NCBI GenBank assembly: GCA_013397845.1
Contig: VZTG01009131.1
Location: 191,297-255,296 of the forward strand
Direction of reading: 5' to 3'
Origin: Melanocharis versteri
Lineage: Eukaryota > Chordata > Aves > Passeriformes > Melanocharitidae
Length of the DNA stretch: 64,000 bases
The notes under the pieces are model-generated. The model made no database searches. It saw only the letters and a list, made by a program, of their open reading frames with translations, and was not told where the DNA came from. This document shows positions 24,420-36,161 of this stretch, piece after piece. How positions within the stretch are numbered: the stretch's first letter is position 1; the number at the start of each line of letters is the position of its first letter. Position numbers and translations under genes: made by a program.

Positions 24420-25817
24420 CTACATTGTAAAAGGGAAACTCATGAATATGCCCAGATTTGTCAGAATGTAATTATCGATTCTGTTACTTTTCTATCCACA
24501 ACAGTACTAAATTATACCTTTTATGCTGCGACTGTACTTCTGTCTCACACAGTACACTCATCATTTTCTCTTTGCACTTCTTTCCGCTTGAGTCCACATC
24601 TACCTTAGAAGTTTTCTGAAGAATCAAGTACTCCTAAATGACAAAAAACATCCCAAATTATTAAATGTCACCTAGTATTTTCAAAGTTTAGTAAAATGCA
24701 AAAGCTCATTCAAAATGTAGACTTTTTTTCAGAACATAGCAATCAAACTTTAGAAGGGCCCATCCCAAAAAGTGCATGACTGCTTCCATTCATCAGTTTT
24801 AAGTTAAGTGCAGGCCTAACTGATTAAGAGAACACGAGTTAGAAAAGCCAAAATGCTCTCCTCCAATATCACCACAAAAACCCACCTAATACAGTGAGAG
24901 TTCACAAGTACACACGAGAATTTCAAAGCCCAGGCATGCACTAGGAGCACCATATGGTTTAAAATCAAGGAAAGAGACAGTTAGCAAAGAGTTAGAAATA
25001 TGTCTGTTATTAATTTCTCACCAAAAATTGTTCCACTTTCTGAGGCATGTGGGAAACTGAATGTAGGCATATTAAGGTCAGGAAACAAAAGGATACGGAG
25101 GTATAATTCCAGTGGGAAACAAAGCAATACAGGCTACAGGTCTACAGGTATCACTGCAGACAGAACAGAATACCTTCTTTTTCTTAAATACAGAATAAAG
25201 TTGCTGGGCCTTCCTACTCTCATAATGATCAATTTGCTTCCAAAATTGTTAATCTTAGAAAAACACACACAAAATATTCAGACACGGAGGTTTCAGTAGT
25301 AAATCGATAGAACTAGTCAACATTCATTGTTCCTGTACCTTAATGCTACTCCTGTCACCCTGAAGAAGAATCAATATTATCTTGCCCATGAACATCAGTC
25401 TTCCAGTCAGCCTTAGATCTGAAGCCCATTTTTCCACAGTTTTCACATACTTTGCCTTTGCTCTCATGTGATCTAAATGCAAAAGGAGCATCCAGATACC
25501 ATCTTCTGCTCCTTTTGACAAAGTAGTTTTTTCATTGCAAACCATTGCTGATTGCTTAATGACATCTTTAAGATGCTGCTGTACCCAAAGAATCAGATCG
25601 TGCACCATGGGTTCAGAACGATGCTTCTTTGCTTGTTCAAGTAATTTATCTTTCACATCCGTACACTGGGCTCTTGTAAGCTGGACTGAGTCAACAGAAA
25701 TATCTGGCAGAGATGATGGGTAATTGACTGGCAAATGAAATAACAGCTTTAAAAGTACATCTGTATCCAGCAGTTCTTTCACACTGATTTGAATTCTAAA
25801 TGAGATTCCATGCGTCT
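24305..25817 (-). CDS. RWDD3: RWD domain-containing protein 3 (RSUME), 5' incomplete
   Basis: RWDD3 (RSUME) is a small RWD-domain protein that in mammals binds UBC9 and enhances SUMO conjugation. Three coding exons join in phase: 25817-25339, 24633-24518 and 24419-24305, giving 235 codons plus a split first Glu. The first exon begins ETHGISFRIQI and continues through the RWD signature LFHLPVNYPSSLPDIS and LTRAQC, MVHDLILWVQQHL, LLHLDHMRAKAKY and the conserved WASDLRLTGRLMFMGK block. The next two give EYLILQKTSKVDVDSSGKK and FETAGLKTLFSEFVPPLLK, then stop. This parallels human RWDD3 (recalled as 267 aa) over its whole length except the N-terminal ~30 residues, which human encodes in a separate first exon. 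That exon was not confidently located, so the model is 5' partial. Its promoter is probably the CpG island near 31 kb. Confidence 0.96.
24518..24633 (-). CDS. RWDD3: RWDD3 penultimate coding exon
   Basis: The acceptor TTTGTCATTTAG precedes GAGTACTTG; the donor is CATAAAAG followed by GTATAA. It encodes EYLILQKTSKVDVDSSGKK and continues to SQHKR, where the Arg codon is split 2+1 across the intron. Confidence 0.95.
25339..25817 (-). CDS. RWDD3: RWDD3 coding exon (RWD domain)
   Basis: The acceptor TATTTTCCAG precedes AGACGCATGG, and the first two bases complete a split Glu codon. The donor is ATTAAG followed by GTACAG, in phase 0. It encodes most of the RWD fold and the conserved central block ending LLQGDRSSIK. 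Confidence 0.95.
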
Positions 25818-28800
25818 CTGGAAAATATAAAAAAAATAAACATTAATAGTTTGCTTGAAGTTGAAATACATATATATCATTAAATCATGTTATTTTCTTT
25901 AACAATTCAAATAACTGACATTTCCCGTAAAATAAGAAGGGGTGATTTTTTTGTTTTGCAGGGTGGGGGCTTGCAACCCCATATAGCTCAAGCTATACCT
26001 GCAGGGAATCCTGAAATGAAACACTTCTGTAACATAGCAGAAGGAAAGTTATTGACACATTCTGAAAAGCATTCACACCTTTTGGCTCTTCCAAAGTCTA
26101 GACAAGCCAGTAGTAAAGAATTGTCTCTCTCAAACACATAACTCAGCTTCTACAGCTCAATAGCAAAAGCAAGGACAACTGAAAATAGAGACTTTTCTGG
26201 ATGGACTCAGCACCATCCCAAGTTTGCTCCTAAAGAAATCTGAAAGATTTCTAACATCAATACTAATTCAAGGCAAACAGACTTGCACCAGGTATTTTTT
26301 AAGACAATCGTTCCAAAGCAGTTCCACACTAAGCAGAGACTTGGAAAGAAAAAAGTCTGATTCTTTGTCCCCTACAACTTGCAGAGAAAATACGCTTAAA
26401 TCTTTTCTGCCAACTCCTTTACAACAGTTGGACTGACATAAGGAAAACATCTCTGTTGCACACCTGACCCTAGATACTACATATATAAATATGCATGTAC
26501 TCATATTAATGCATGTTTATATATCTTCGTATCTGCTCAAAATCTGTGGAAGGTCTACTTAAGACTAGAATAATTTTCAGAGTGAAAAGGATACACACAG
26601 TATGCAGCAGGAAAGGCAAAAGACCACATCATCCTGATAAATCATATAATCAAAGATGCTTAATATGAACGTTATGTATAGTAATTCATGAAATAAAACC
26701 TTCTTACCTAAAAGTTTCACAGAAAAACAATACAAAACTTGACAAAGTGAAAAGCACGTACAAAGACCTAAACTACTTTTGCTCCTCTGCCATGAAGTAA
26801 GAGGGTATCAATCAGATAAAAGATGATCTTCTTCAGATGTTCTCTGCTTCACCCCTTTGATGCATTCTAAACACTTCACCCCTTTTCTTTCAAAAATTGC
26901 TAAAATGTCAGGTTGATTCACTCTATGAGGGCAGGAGAAGCCAGATTTGAAAGGCAGATTAGAGCAGAGCTGAGTTTCAGAGCAGGTCTTTTGAAGTGGC
27001 TTGCACTCTTCCCCCCTACCTCACCTTACCTTCCTTTACGTGACAGTCAGATGAATTATGTTTGATTAGTATTGCTGATGCCGCTAACCAACCTCTCACA
27101 GTGCCATCATTTTATATTTGAAACCTACTAAAAAAGTGAAAGAACCTAAAAGTGACTTGGACAGACAGAAGTACTTTAGAGAGCTCATCCACGGCCTTGT
27201 TTCCAAACCTCCTTCCTGGGTCATACAAAGAACTCTCAAGGTCAGAGAAGTCACAAAATAAAATCAGCAAACCCTCCAAACCCAATAATCAAATTCTAGC
27301 AGTACTATAAAGAAGTCTCCAAACACCTACAGACCATCACTACCTAAGAGTCAGATCCAGTGGTGAAAGCAGTAGACACAAATCCAGTGAATTCAATGAA
27401 ATCCCACCCAACCATGCCCGTACTTATAGGCACCACACGTCAAAAGAGTAATGTCCTGCCAACAGGAGTTTGTCCTCGATCCTCTAAGACCCTATCAAAG
27501 GTTCCAGACTACTTTAAAGGCAAATGTATTCCCTGGAAAAACACCAGCCTTGGAAGAGACGCTTGCACGTGGTCAGTAGCTACAGAGGAGGACCTCAAGC
27601 CTTCCCATTCCAGTCTCTGTCTTCTGCTGCCCTGACAAATGTTTCTTCCTGGGTCCCAGCAGCGGTAGCTCCTCTGCCAGTACGCTGGGCTCAGCACACA
27701 TAATCAGAAACCCTGTCCTGCACGTCCTGGGGCCCCCAGCGCCCTCCCGGCCACCACGGAGGTGTCTGCACACACACACATTGCACCAGACACAGCGCTG
27801 CTGCCCCGTGTCCCTCAGCTGCCCCACTCAGGGCAGCCCCACCAGCTACACGGCCAGCTGGCATCTGGCTGAACCGGAGGAGCATTATGGTACTCCTGCC
27901 CAGGAATTGCTTTATTTTAAACTATGTTGCCAAGAGATTTTAAAATGCACAGACTATATAAGTTGAAAAATACTACTGTATCACCAGCTTAATTACAGTG
28001 ACAGAAAAACAGGTTACCTTTCTGATAATCCTCCTAGGATTTTTTCACTAGCTTGTCACAACAGATCTCACCAACTCAGAAGTGACGGAGGGATAGACAG
28101 GCCAACCCTGCCCCTTCGACGAAGGCCTCCTGCTGCAGTGATCTTATTCTTAAGCCTGCAAAAATCTCACACCTTTCCTTGTGATGAGCTAATCTGAAGG
28201 AAGCAGAATAGCCTCACATCCCAAGGCGTATCACCCCAAGCCATCAGGAAAAGCCCAGCCATGCTCATCTACATCTGCTTCAGACTTACTTTTAAAAAGA
28301 AGAATCAGTTCAAAACCTTTGCAGGGCTACAGCATCTAAAGTTTATTTAAACCTTGCAGCGTCCATTTTCTGCACCAGCGCTGCAGACACTGGCAGAACA
28401 AAGAGCAAACCACCGGCGCCCTGCGCAACCTGGCTCCAAAGAAATATTTCCTTTGTTTGCACATGCTACAAGGGCCGAGCTGTCTTCACAGCAACACGGC
28501 GATTATTTCTGAAATAAAAGGTGGGGTACGACTGTTCTGCTGGCATTTAATGTGCTAATCAGACTAAACTCAACACATTTTAACTCATTTTCCCCCATAG
28601 CTGCATGCTTATCAGTATATTTAGCTCTAGCATACTTCAGATTTTTTCTTATGTTCCATGTCAACCAGACAGATATCCCCCTCCTCTCCTGCCCAAAGGC
28701 ATTTTATGCAACACATGCAGTCTATTTTTAAATTCAGAAAATGGCACCTACTAACGTACAAGCTTAGAATATCTAAATATATTTTTATAGCAAGCTTGGT

Positions 28801-30850
28801 GAACAGACCAAAAGAGAACAGATTAACAATTAAATTATGGATTTCTATCTGTAACACTAATCTTGCAAATAGATATGTAAGGTAAAAAAGATACGCTGTA
28901 ATTAGTTTATTTAAATTCATCCACACATTGGTTTTGATAAAAACACATTTTACATTCTGAATACTTCATTGTTAAATTCCAAAAGGCCAAAGTTTTTATC
29001 ATACCAAGAGATCTGTAAAAGCATTCTCTTACATTCCTCAAAACCATGAATCCCCAATGGCCTCCTTTTTGATTCCATGGATCTACACACAAATTACTCT
29101 TAATGTCTTAGAGATTGCACAACGTAACAGTCTTCCTGGAAGTTATGTCTGTGCACCGTTTGTCAATGACAATTTACACAGTTTGAAGAGATAAAGCAAA
29201 TGTGAGCCAATGACTGGAACAAAAGTTAATTGTATACAGACTAGAGATTCTGCAGCTCCAACAAGTAAATTCCAAGACTAAGAAAAATACCAATAATCAC
29301 TGTTGTAAAATAATCTTTTCAATTCCAGCAGGAAACTATGTAAATCAATCAAATATGCCTGATCCTAACATGTCATGAACACAGCCTGCTTAAAGGCCCT
29401 CCAAGATCACATAACATCAATATAAATAAAATAGCCTACTCCCATTGTGTACTTGTGGCACCTCACTTTATGTACAGGAAGGTTTCTAAACCTTTTACAT
29501 TCTGGCAACTTATAAACACAAAACCATTTTTCCATATATGAAGCACAGAGAAGAATGTGTCTGTATTTCTCAACAGATTTGGAGGAACAGACGTGTATAT
29601 GCAATGCTCAGACAGGCTCACGTTTTTTAAAATAACATCTGATAAGCCTGGATACTGCTTTTTCAAACTATGCCCAAAATAACATTCTTCAACTTTTTCA
29701 CTTAAAAATAAAGCTCATTTGAAACATTTCATCAACCGTATTTTAAAAATACAACCCTAAATATCAATTTAAAAAAATAAAATGGCAGAATGACATGCCT
29801 GCACTGGAGCAGGAGGTGTGTCATGCGTATCTAGATACAAAATTCTGGTTTTAGATTACTGTGGTTAATTGTGCTCCCTGCAGACACTAACGCCTTCATC
29901 CAACCTCTCCCCTCAAGCACAGTCACCTATGGCAGGACAACTGCCCAAGACAAAATCCAGATATTCTGAATATCTCCAGTGAGGGAGACCCCACAAGCTC
30001 TCTTGGCAAGCTCCAGCACTCCATCACCCTCACAGTAAAAAAGTGCTTCCTTATCAATTCCAGTTCTTTAGGGCTCAACATATACACATGCAGACAAAAT
30101 CTGACAGCAGGCCACTATGTCCATCTTTAACAGCATTCCCCAGGACTTCACTGCAGTCCAACCAGCAGGAAGCTGCTCCCTGTCCATCACTCTGCTGGGG
30201 AGCTGGGCAGCACTCTGCAATAGCTCCCAGACACCAGGCACCTGTGATATACAATATAGGCATACTCTGTGTGTATATGTCCATGTGTATCTCTCTCCAA
30301 CAAACGTCTAAGAGTTGTCACATCCGTGGTAGGCACTAAGGAAAATTTACTAATGGTCTGGATCTGAACAGACACTTGCATATCCTACCTGACATTTAAG
30401 CCTGACAGTAGCTGCTACTGGACACTGGAACTATCGAGATTCATTCTCCCTTGCTGAAGGGGCACCTTCACAGCACTGTACGGCACAGACTGATAAAAGC
30501 CATCTCTTAATACCACGTTCTGATCACTGGCCACCATGGCTGGTGCAGGTATCATGAAGGCGTCTACACTTCCTGCATTCCTTGCCTACAGCATCCAGCA
30601 GGCAGCAAGTACTACAAACCTGATCATTCCACCCACGGCAGACACGACACATCAGCCTCAGTACCCTGTAAAACCTACACCCGTACACATCCTGCTGAAG
30701 CAGAACATCTGGCACGTCACAGTGCCCAGGCTGTCAGCTTACCCCAGAAAAATACAGAGATAACCCAACGCTTCTCATGCATAGCAACAGCTGTAGCCCT
30801 ACTCAGTATTACCGGACAAATACCTGGTGTTGTTAACGCGTACAAGATTC
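25818..30850 (-). other. Probable first intron of RWDD3
   Basis: About 5 kb between the RWD-domain exon and the CpG island. It holds a CR1 remnant (about 29880-30075) and a GC-richer patch (about 27580-27880) whose frames are compositional. No exon resembling the missing RWDD3 N-terminus was found in it on the minus strand. Confidence 0.5.
29880..30075 (-). mobile_element. Short CR1 LINE 3' remnant
   Basis: The plus strand contains GAATATCTCCAGTGAGGGAG, then ACCCCACAAGCTCTC, CTCCAGCACTCCATCACCCT and CACAGTAAAAAAGTGCTTCC. This is the reverse complement of a CR1 3' segment. The usual outer end with the ATTCTATG-type motif is not visible. Confidence 0.65.
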
Positions 30851-31300
30851 ACCTGCTTGTCTACCTAGAGAGCAGCCAGCCCGTTCCCAGCGCTGCCCCT
30901 CGCTCGCCCCCAGGGCCTGCAGGGCACTGAGAAGGTGCCTGGCCACAACCGAGCAGGGCCCGCTGGGCCCCGTGCCCCAGGCGAGGCCGGCAGCACAGAC
31001 ACTTCGCGGGGCAGAGACACGCGACAAGCGACAGCAGCGAGCGACNGCCTGGATCCCGCGCCGTGTCCCTGCGTGCGGCCTGTCCCTCTGTCCCTCCCTC
31101 CGTCCGTCCGTCCCTGTCCCGAGGAGCCCGCGCCCCGGCCCTGTGTCCCTCCCTCCGTCCGGCCCTGTCCCGAGGAGCCCCCGGCCCGTCCCTCCCTCCC
31201 TGCCCCGGGATGCGCAGCGTTGTGCGACGATTCTGCCATAGGGAGGAACAGCCGGCTCTGCCTCGGGCTGTACACGACGCACTGGATCGCGTTCTCACAC
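30850..31300 (-). promoter_or_regulatory. CpG island, probable RWDD3 promoter
   Basis: A compact CpG-rich block with C-rich tandem repeats and a single undetermined base at 31046. It lies about 5 kb upstream of the first recognised RWDD3 exon, on the correct side for a minus-strand promoter. The assignment is by position and composition only. The single N inside GC-rich repeats suggests that the assembly here may be collapsed. Confidence 0.6.
31085..31200. repeat. Two-copy GC-rich tandem repeat (TCCCTCCGTCCG type)
   Basis: A unit of about 54 bases occurs twice (about 31090-31142 and 31144-31190): GTCCCTCCCTCCGTCCG, then CTGTCCCGAGGAGCCC and a CCCGGCCC-like end. Each unit is built from shorter TCCC/TCCG repeats. 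Confidence 0.85.
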
Positions 31301-32829
31301 ACCCCTGCACAAAGAGTTACTAGAATATAAAATTATGCTTCTTATAATCGGCTATTGTGGTTTCGCAATCCTGCTACCAGTCCTCACACCAAGGTTGTGC
31401 AATGCCAACAGTACAATTAATTTGCAGGAAAAATCATTCAGTATCTTCTATTATTACAAAACTTTTAAAAGCAGGGGCTGGGGAGGGGGCTTACTTTTCA
31501 GCAGAGTATATCCTGCTAGTTCTAACGCCGTAACTTGTGCTGAAATAACAAGAACCATGAGGGGGCTGAGCAGGGGAGCAGGGAGGTGCTGGGAGGGAGC
31601 AGCAAGGCCGGGCCCCTGTCAGAAAGGCTGTGGTGGAAAGAGCCTTAGAAGTGCCTCCATTCTACTATTAAGAACTTCCTTGCCCCGGTCCCTTCCCCTT
31701 CTCCTCTGCCACTTTGCATATTCCATTTTACATGTTTAAATAAAAAAGTCGATGTAAATGTCTTTTAAATTGACACTATCACAAGACATGGAGGTCCCTA
31801 TGAATAAGTTACTGCACTCTGACATTTGGAAGTCATCAAATGAGACAGTATAATGTCAGCTTGATATTTTTCACTCTATGAAAATATCAGCTTCATGTCA
31901 AAGATCTAAATTTCATCTTAATGTAATAAGTTTTCATGTATTCACAGACAACTGAAAATGCTAAATATTTAAATTTGAAATGAACTTCTACAGTTACAAT
32001 CTGGCCTTCATATTCCATTATTATGAAATTGAAAGTCAAGATCTTATTTCCCCTCTTTCTTTATTTCTTCAAGCATTGCAGTGCTTGATAGAATGTTAGC
32101 CATATTCTCTAAATGGATACCTCCCCATCATCATGTGGCAAATAAAGTTAAAAAAGAAAAGTCCCGCTTTTTAGAGTCAGCCTATGTTAAACCAGCTCCA
32201 ACATCCTCTCACAAAATGATTGTGCCACCACTATCTTCCACTTTGCCTGACAAGGCAAACAGAATGCAACCTTTCATACATAGGTTAGATTAATCTTCAC
32301 AGTGTTATTTGCAAAAGCAGTATCCTTTGCCTTCCACTCACTATAATAACGGCCTCAATTAGGTGTTGTTTCAACAATGACTGGTGAATATATATAAAAC
32401 GGTGCTTTTAGATGGGTTTTTGATCCCTAACCTGAGTGGCAAATTGGAGGAGGAGTAGACAGAGATTTGGGAAAAAGTCAGTTTGGAACATCCATCTGTA
32501 TCTTTTTACCATCATTTCCATGCCAGCCCCTTGGCCATCTCCTTGATCGTAACTGCAGGCGGTCCTAAAAGCACATACTCCAGAAGGCATTAAAGGAGCA
32601 CTAGGAAGTCTGGAAGTCACTGCAATTGCCCATTTGGGGCTCACAAGACAAACAGTAATGAGGAAGCCAAAAGCACAGCAAAGGTGACGGCTGAGCAGTG
32701 CAACAAAAACCACCTCTGCCTTTTGGCACTGCTGCAGGACAGCTGCAGTTCCCGTATTTTCTGATACAACAGTGCTGCCAGCTCCAATGCAGCCAGAATG
32801 GCACTCTTACCAGTCAGAACTGTCCTTAC
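31301..32829. other. Non-coding spacer
   Basis: No recognised gene. A short G-rich patch (about 31555-31625) adjoins the CpG island. Otherwise AT-rich. Confidence 0.4.
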
Positions 32830-32860
32830 CTGAGTTAAACAGCACTGCTTTTTCTGAGAC
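32830..32860 (-). other. Candidate 31-base micro-exon (unassigned)
   Basis: The minus strand shows a good acceptor (GCTTGTTTCTCAG) and a near-consensus donor (ACTCAG followed by GTAAGGA) only 31 bases apart, with an open frame between. It could be an alternative 5' exon of a minus-strand transcript upstream of RWDD3, or chance. No partner exon was proved. Confidence 0.15.
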
Positions 32861-35800
32861 CTGAGAAACAAGCTACCATTTCTCTAATAACAACTGTAAG
32901 TGTTATTGCAATGGTAGAAGTCTTGCCCAAAGTGGCTTGTACAAAAATGGCAGAGAGAAACCCACAGGAAACCTGTAAGAATCTCTCCAAATAAACTAAG
33001 AGGCAAAAGCGTGAAGAAAACAGAAGGAGAAGCAACCCCAGTAATTGTGAAAATACATGATACAACATGATAGTATTTTTTCCTCAGTATGCTCAAGTAC
33101 AGCTAGTGGAAAAGGTTTTTTTTGTGTGTGTGTTTTTTGTTTGTTTTTTTGCTGTGTTTTTTCTTACAGTTGAGATAAACTCATTTAACAAAAAATTTAC
33201 ATTGCAAATTAAAGCTGCCAAAATTTCATGGTCTGCTGTAAGGTTAAATTCAGCATTTTCATGAGGTTTTGCTTTTCAGTTCTTGAAAATGAGATAACAA
33301 ATTCTCATTGATATATTTAAAAATACCTCTAATTTGAGGAAAAAGCAAAGCAGAGGAAAAACCTTTTCTATTACTTTTCCATTACTTTTCCTTGGAAGTA
33401 TTTTAGAAGCAAGTTTTTCAAGGATTTGTGATCTAGAAGTGCTTTTTAAAGTCACTTGCATTTATCCTCCATGCATCACACTGCTCTAAGTCAATTCCCT
33501 GAGACACTTAATCTTTTGGCAGATGGAAACTCATTTTGAAAGTGTACTAATGATCAATTAAAGCATTAGCTGTCTCTGCAGACAGGAGGTTTATGGGGTC
33601 ATAGTCTTCAGAAGCTGGAGGCAAGAACAGCAGCATGTTAGCAAAATAGCTAAAACTTTCTGTAGTTACCACGAAATTGGCAAAATATTGTAAAACAAAA
33701 AACATTAAAGTCTTCTTCTTTTTTGCCATAATATGTAGAAAACAAATGTGATGGTTTCTATTTTATGAGAGAGGCCATGGTCCAAACGAAAAGTCAGCAA
33801 AAGAAATAATCTAATCTTTTAAATTTTCTTAAGGAAGCCTAATAACTATCCCAATACTTCCAATAAATTTACATAATCCTTTGAAAATTGGGCTCATTCA
33901 GACTCCAGTCAAAAATATGTACCCACACTGCAAATATGCAGACACATATTGTGGGGAGCTGCCGTGGAATCTGTGGCTCCCTGGTAATACTGTGTCATTT
34001 CACACATGCTCAAGGCCCACGATTAGGTTTGGAGTCGAGAACTCTGCCCAGAAGTTTCCATGCAAGGTGAGGTACAAGTAGTAAGACCAAATAGATGTAA
34101 CTGTGACATTCATAATAGAATAAAAGATTCTTCTTGTAGGGGTTTGACAAGCCATTTTTTTCTTCAAGGAGAAGCACGTAAAAGTGATTAGCCATCTAAT
34201 GCAAACTAAAAAGGTTGCTTTTTATGACATGACATGTCTAGTATGACCACAGATTCCTAATACTAACATTGATGAGAGAATCAATACTTACTTGATTCAC
34301 TGCGTAGAGATCTCTGCATGCAATTTACCTTGTACAAAGGTAGAATAATAAATAGAAAATATTTTCTTTCAGTGAGAATAAAAATGCATGAAGTTGCCTA
34401 TTAAAAATTTGTAAAAAGCTAGCAATCCTGTGCATTTTTAAAAAGAGCGTATGTAAAGATACTTGAGAGTAGGGAAGGGTATGATACTGAACACATACGC
34501 ACATCTAGCATCGAGTAGTATATTCTATCCTCAAAACGTTCAGCTTCCACATCAAGTACATTGGCTTGTGGAACGTTACCACGTGGATTCTCCTCCAGGT
34601 GTAAGCAAAGGAGACAGAGAATTAGCATGCCATTTAATTTAGTAAGTGTTGGGAACAGGTGTCTTTTAAAAGTGACGGTTCTGAAAGAGGCATTTCTACC
34701 CTGTATAAAAGACAAATTTTAGTAGGAGTCCAAATATTAAGCAGTGCTTCTTAGTCTACCAGTTCGTTTTTAGCTGCTGAGCTACAGCAATGTATCTGTG
34801 CCTCCACCTTTTGCAATTTGGCACATTAGCTGCTCTTCCCCCACACTTTGATATAAGAGTGGAACAAACACAATGGGAGTACATAAGATGACAGACAATT
34901 TATGACCATTTTCAGAGCACTGAGAGGTCCTTTGCCATTCTCACGCCTTTTGAGAGCAGAACAGTATTCATCAGCGCATTTGAGACTTCAAATTTACAGA
35001 GCACATTTAAGCCCTGATGGTAAATACATTATGTAAACACTAGACAGCATTTCACACTAAACTAGCATGCCTCTTTCACCTCATAATTCAAAAGTGGTAA
35101 CCCAAAACACTTTGCTTTGGCAGTAGAAAGCAGCAATAATCAAGAATGGACACAACTATCTCCTTACAGCAACACAGTCTCTTTCTTTTACAGCAAAGCA
35201 GGGCAGAAATCTTAAGGCTTAGCTGAAAAATTCTTAGTGGGATTGAAGCTAGGATCACCAGCACAGTATGAAAGGAAGGAGCAAAGGTGTTTCTAGGGGA
35301 CAGGGGGAAAAAAAAATAAATAAATGAAGAGTGACAGAAGAGCTACAGCTCTCCCTTCCAAACTGCCTGCAAGGGTGGCAAAATGTTGCAGGATCACTCA
35401 AGAGTCAGGAATTCCAGGCATCCCAGAAAGATCAGCCTCTGAATTACTGCCCAGTTACAGAGCACTCATGTTGGCCAGACACTAACAGGACAAACTGCAG
35501 AAGAGCAGAGAGCTGGTCCCTCGTGACTGACAGGGAGGGTGGTGGATGCAGAGCACCAGGCTGGTGCCGCTGTGGAGTGGCAGCAGTGCCAGGCACCCCA
35601 GCGCAGGGGAGCCACTGCAGCCTGAAGAGACACAACCACAAGCGGCCAAAACCCATACCTGAATGCAGAATGGCTTCCTGCTCCAGGAAACAAAGGTCAG
35701 AACCACTCCTGACCTCATGTGCATGACCCAAGGGCTGAATACAGTTGGCAATGTTATGCTGGAGTCCTTTTCCACCAGTCCCAGAGAGTGCAGTTTCTGG

Positions 35801-36021
35801 GCACTGCAACATCCTTAAGAACACGTCTTCAGGGCGGGCCAGGAGGGCACCCCTAACTTGTGTCATCTGCAAGAGTTAAAACACAATAGGTCAAGCAGGG
35901 CTTTGATACAGCAAAGCAGAACACAGATGAATTTAGATACCTAAATACAGAACTAATTATAGAAGCAGCCTTTCTTTAGTGAGTGTCTGCATTTTCCCTT
36001 CGGAATGTGCACAAGGTTAAC
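32861..36021. other. Non-coding spacer
   Basis: Mostly AT-rich. It includes a T/GT-rich run (about 33116-33162) and a GC-richer patch (about 35330-35870) with frames on both strands. The latter has a plausible minus-strand acceptor (AACTCTTGCAG before ATGACACAAG near 35860) but no convincing donor. No family was recognised. Confidence 0.35.
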
Positions 36022-36161
36022 CTTGGTTTGAGATGCTGGGTTCCAAAATTTTGTTTCAGCCTGACCAGGTTGGGAACCTGATGTCACTGCAGAATTCCCT
36101 GAAAGGGCTTGATCAGGATACTTCTTCGCTTTCTTGGGCTCCATGAACTCCCCATACCTTC
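36022..36161 (-). other. Candidate coding exon (unassigned)
   Basis: A 140-base minus-strand segment lies between a plausible acceptor (TTTGTAAGTTTAG before GAAGG) and donor (ACCAAG followed by GTTAAC). Read in phase 1 it is open throughout: RYGEFMEPKKAKKYPDQ, then an Ala/Ser/Gly/Gln-rich part and KFWNPASQTK. Its amino-acid make-up looks protein-like, but I recognise no family. Upstream and downstream exons were not established. It lies between HCCS and RWDD3 in the same orientation. Confidence 0.2.

Noticed and set aside
30833..31330. Long frames on both strands in the RWDD3 CpG island
   Set aside because: Open only because GC-rich DNA has few stops; Pro/Arg/Ser-rich low-complexity translations with no conserved domain.
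35444..35872. 142-codon minus-strand frame following a good acceptor near 35860
   Set aside because: No good donor or stop-consistent gene model, no family recognised, and frames are open on both strands in this GC-richer patch.
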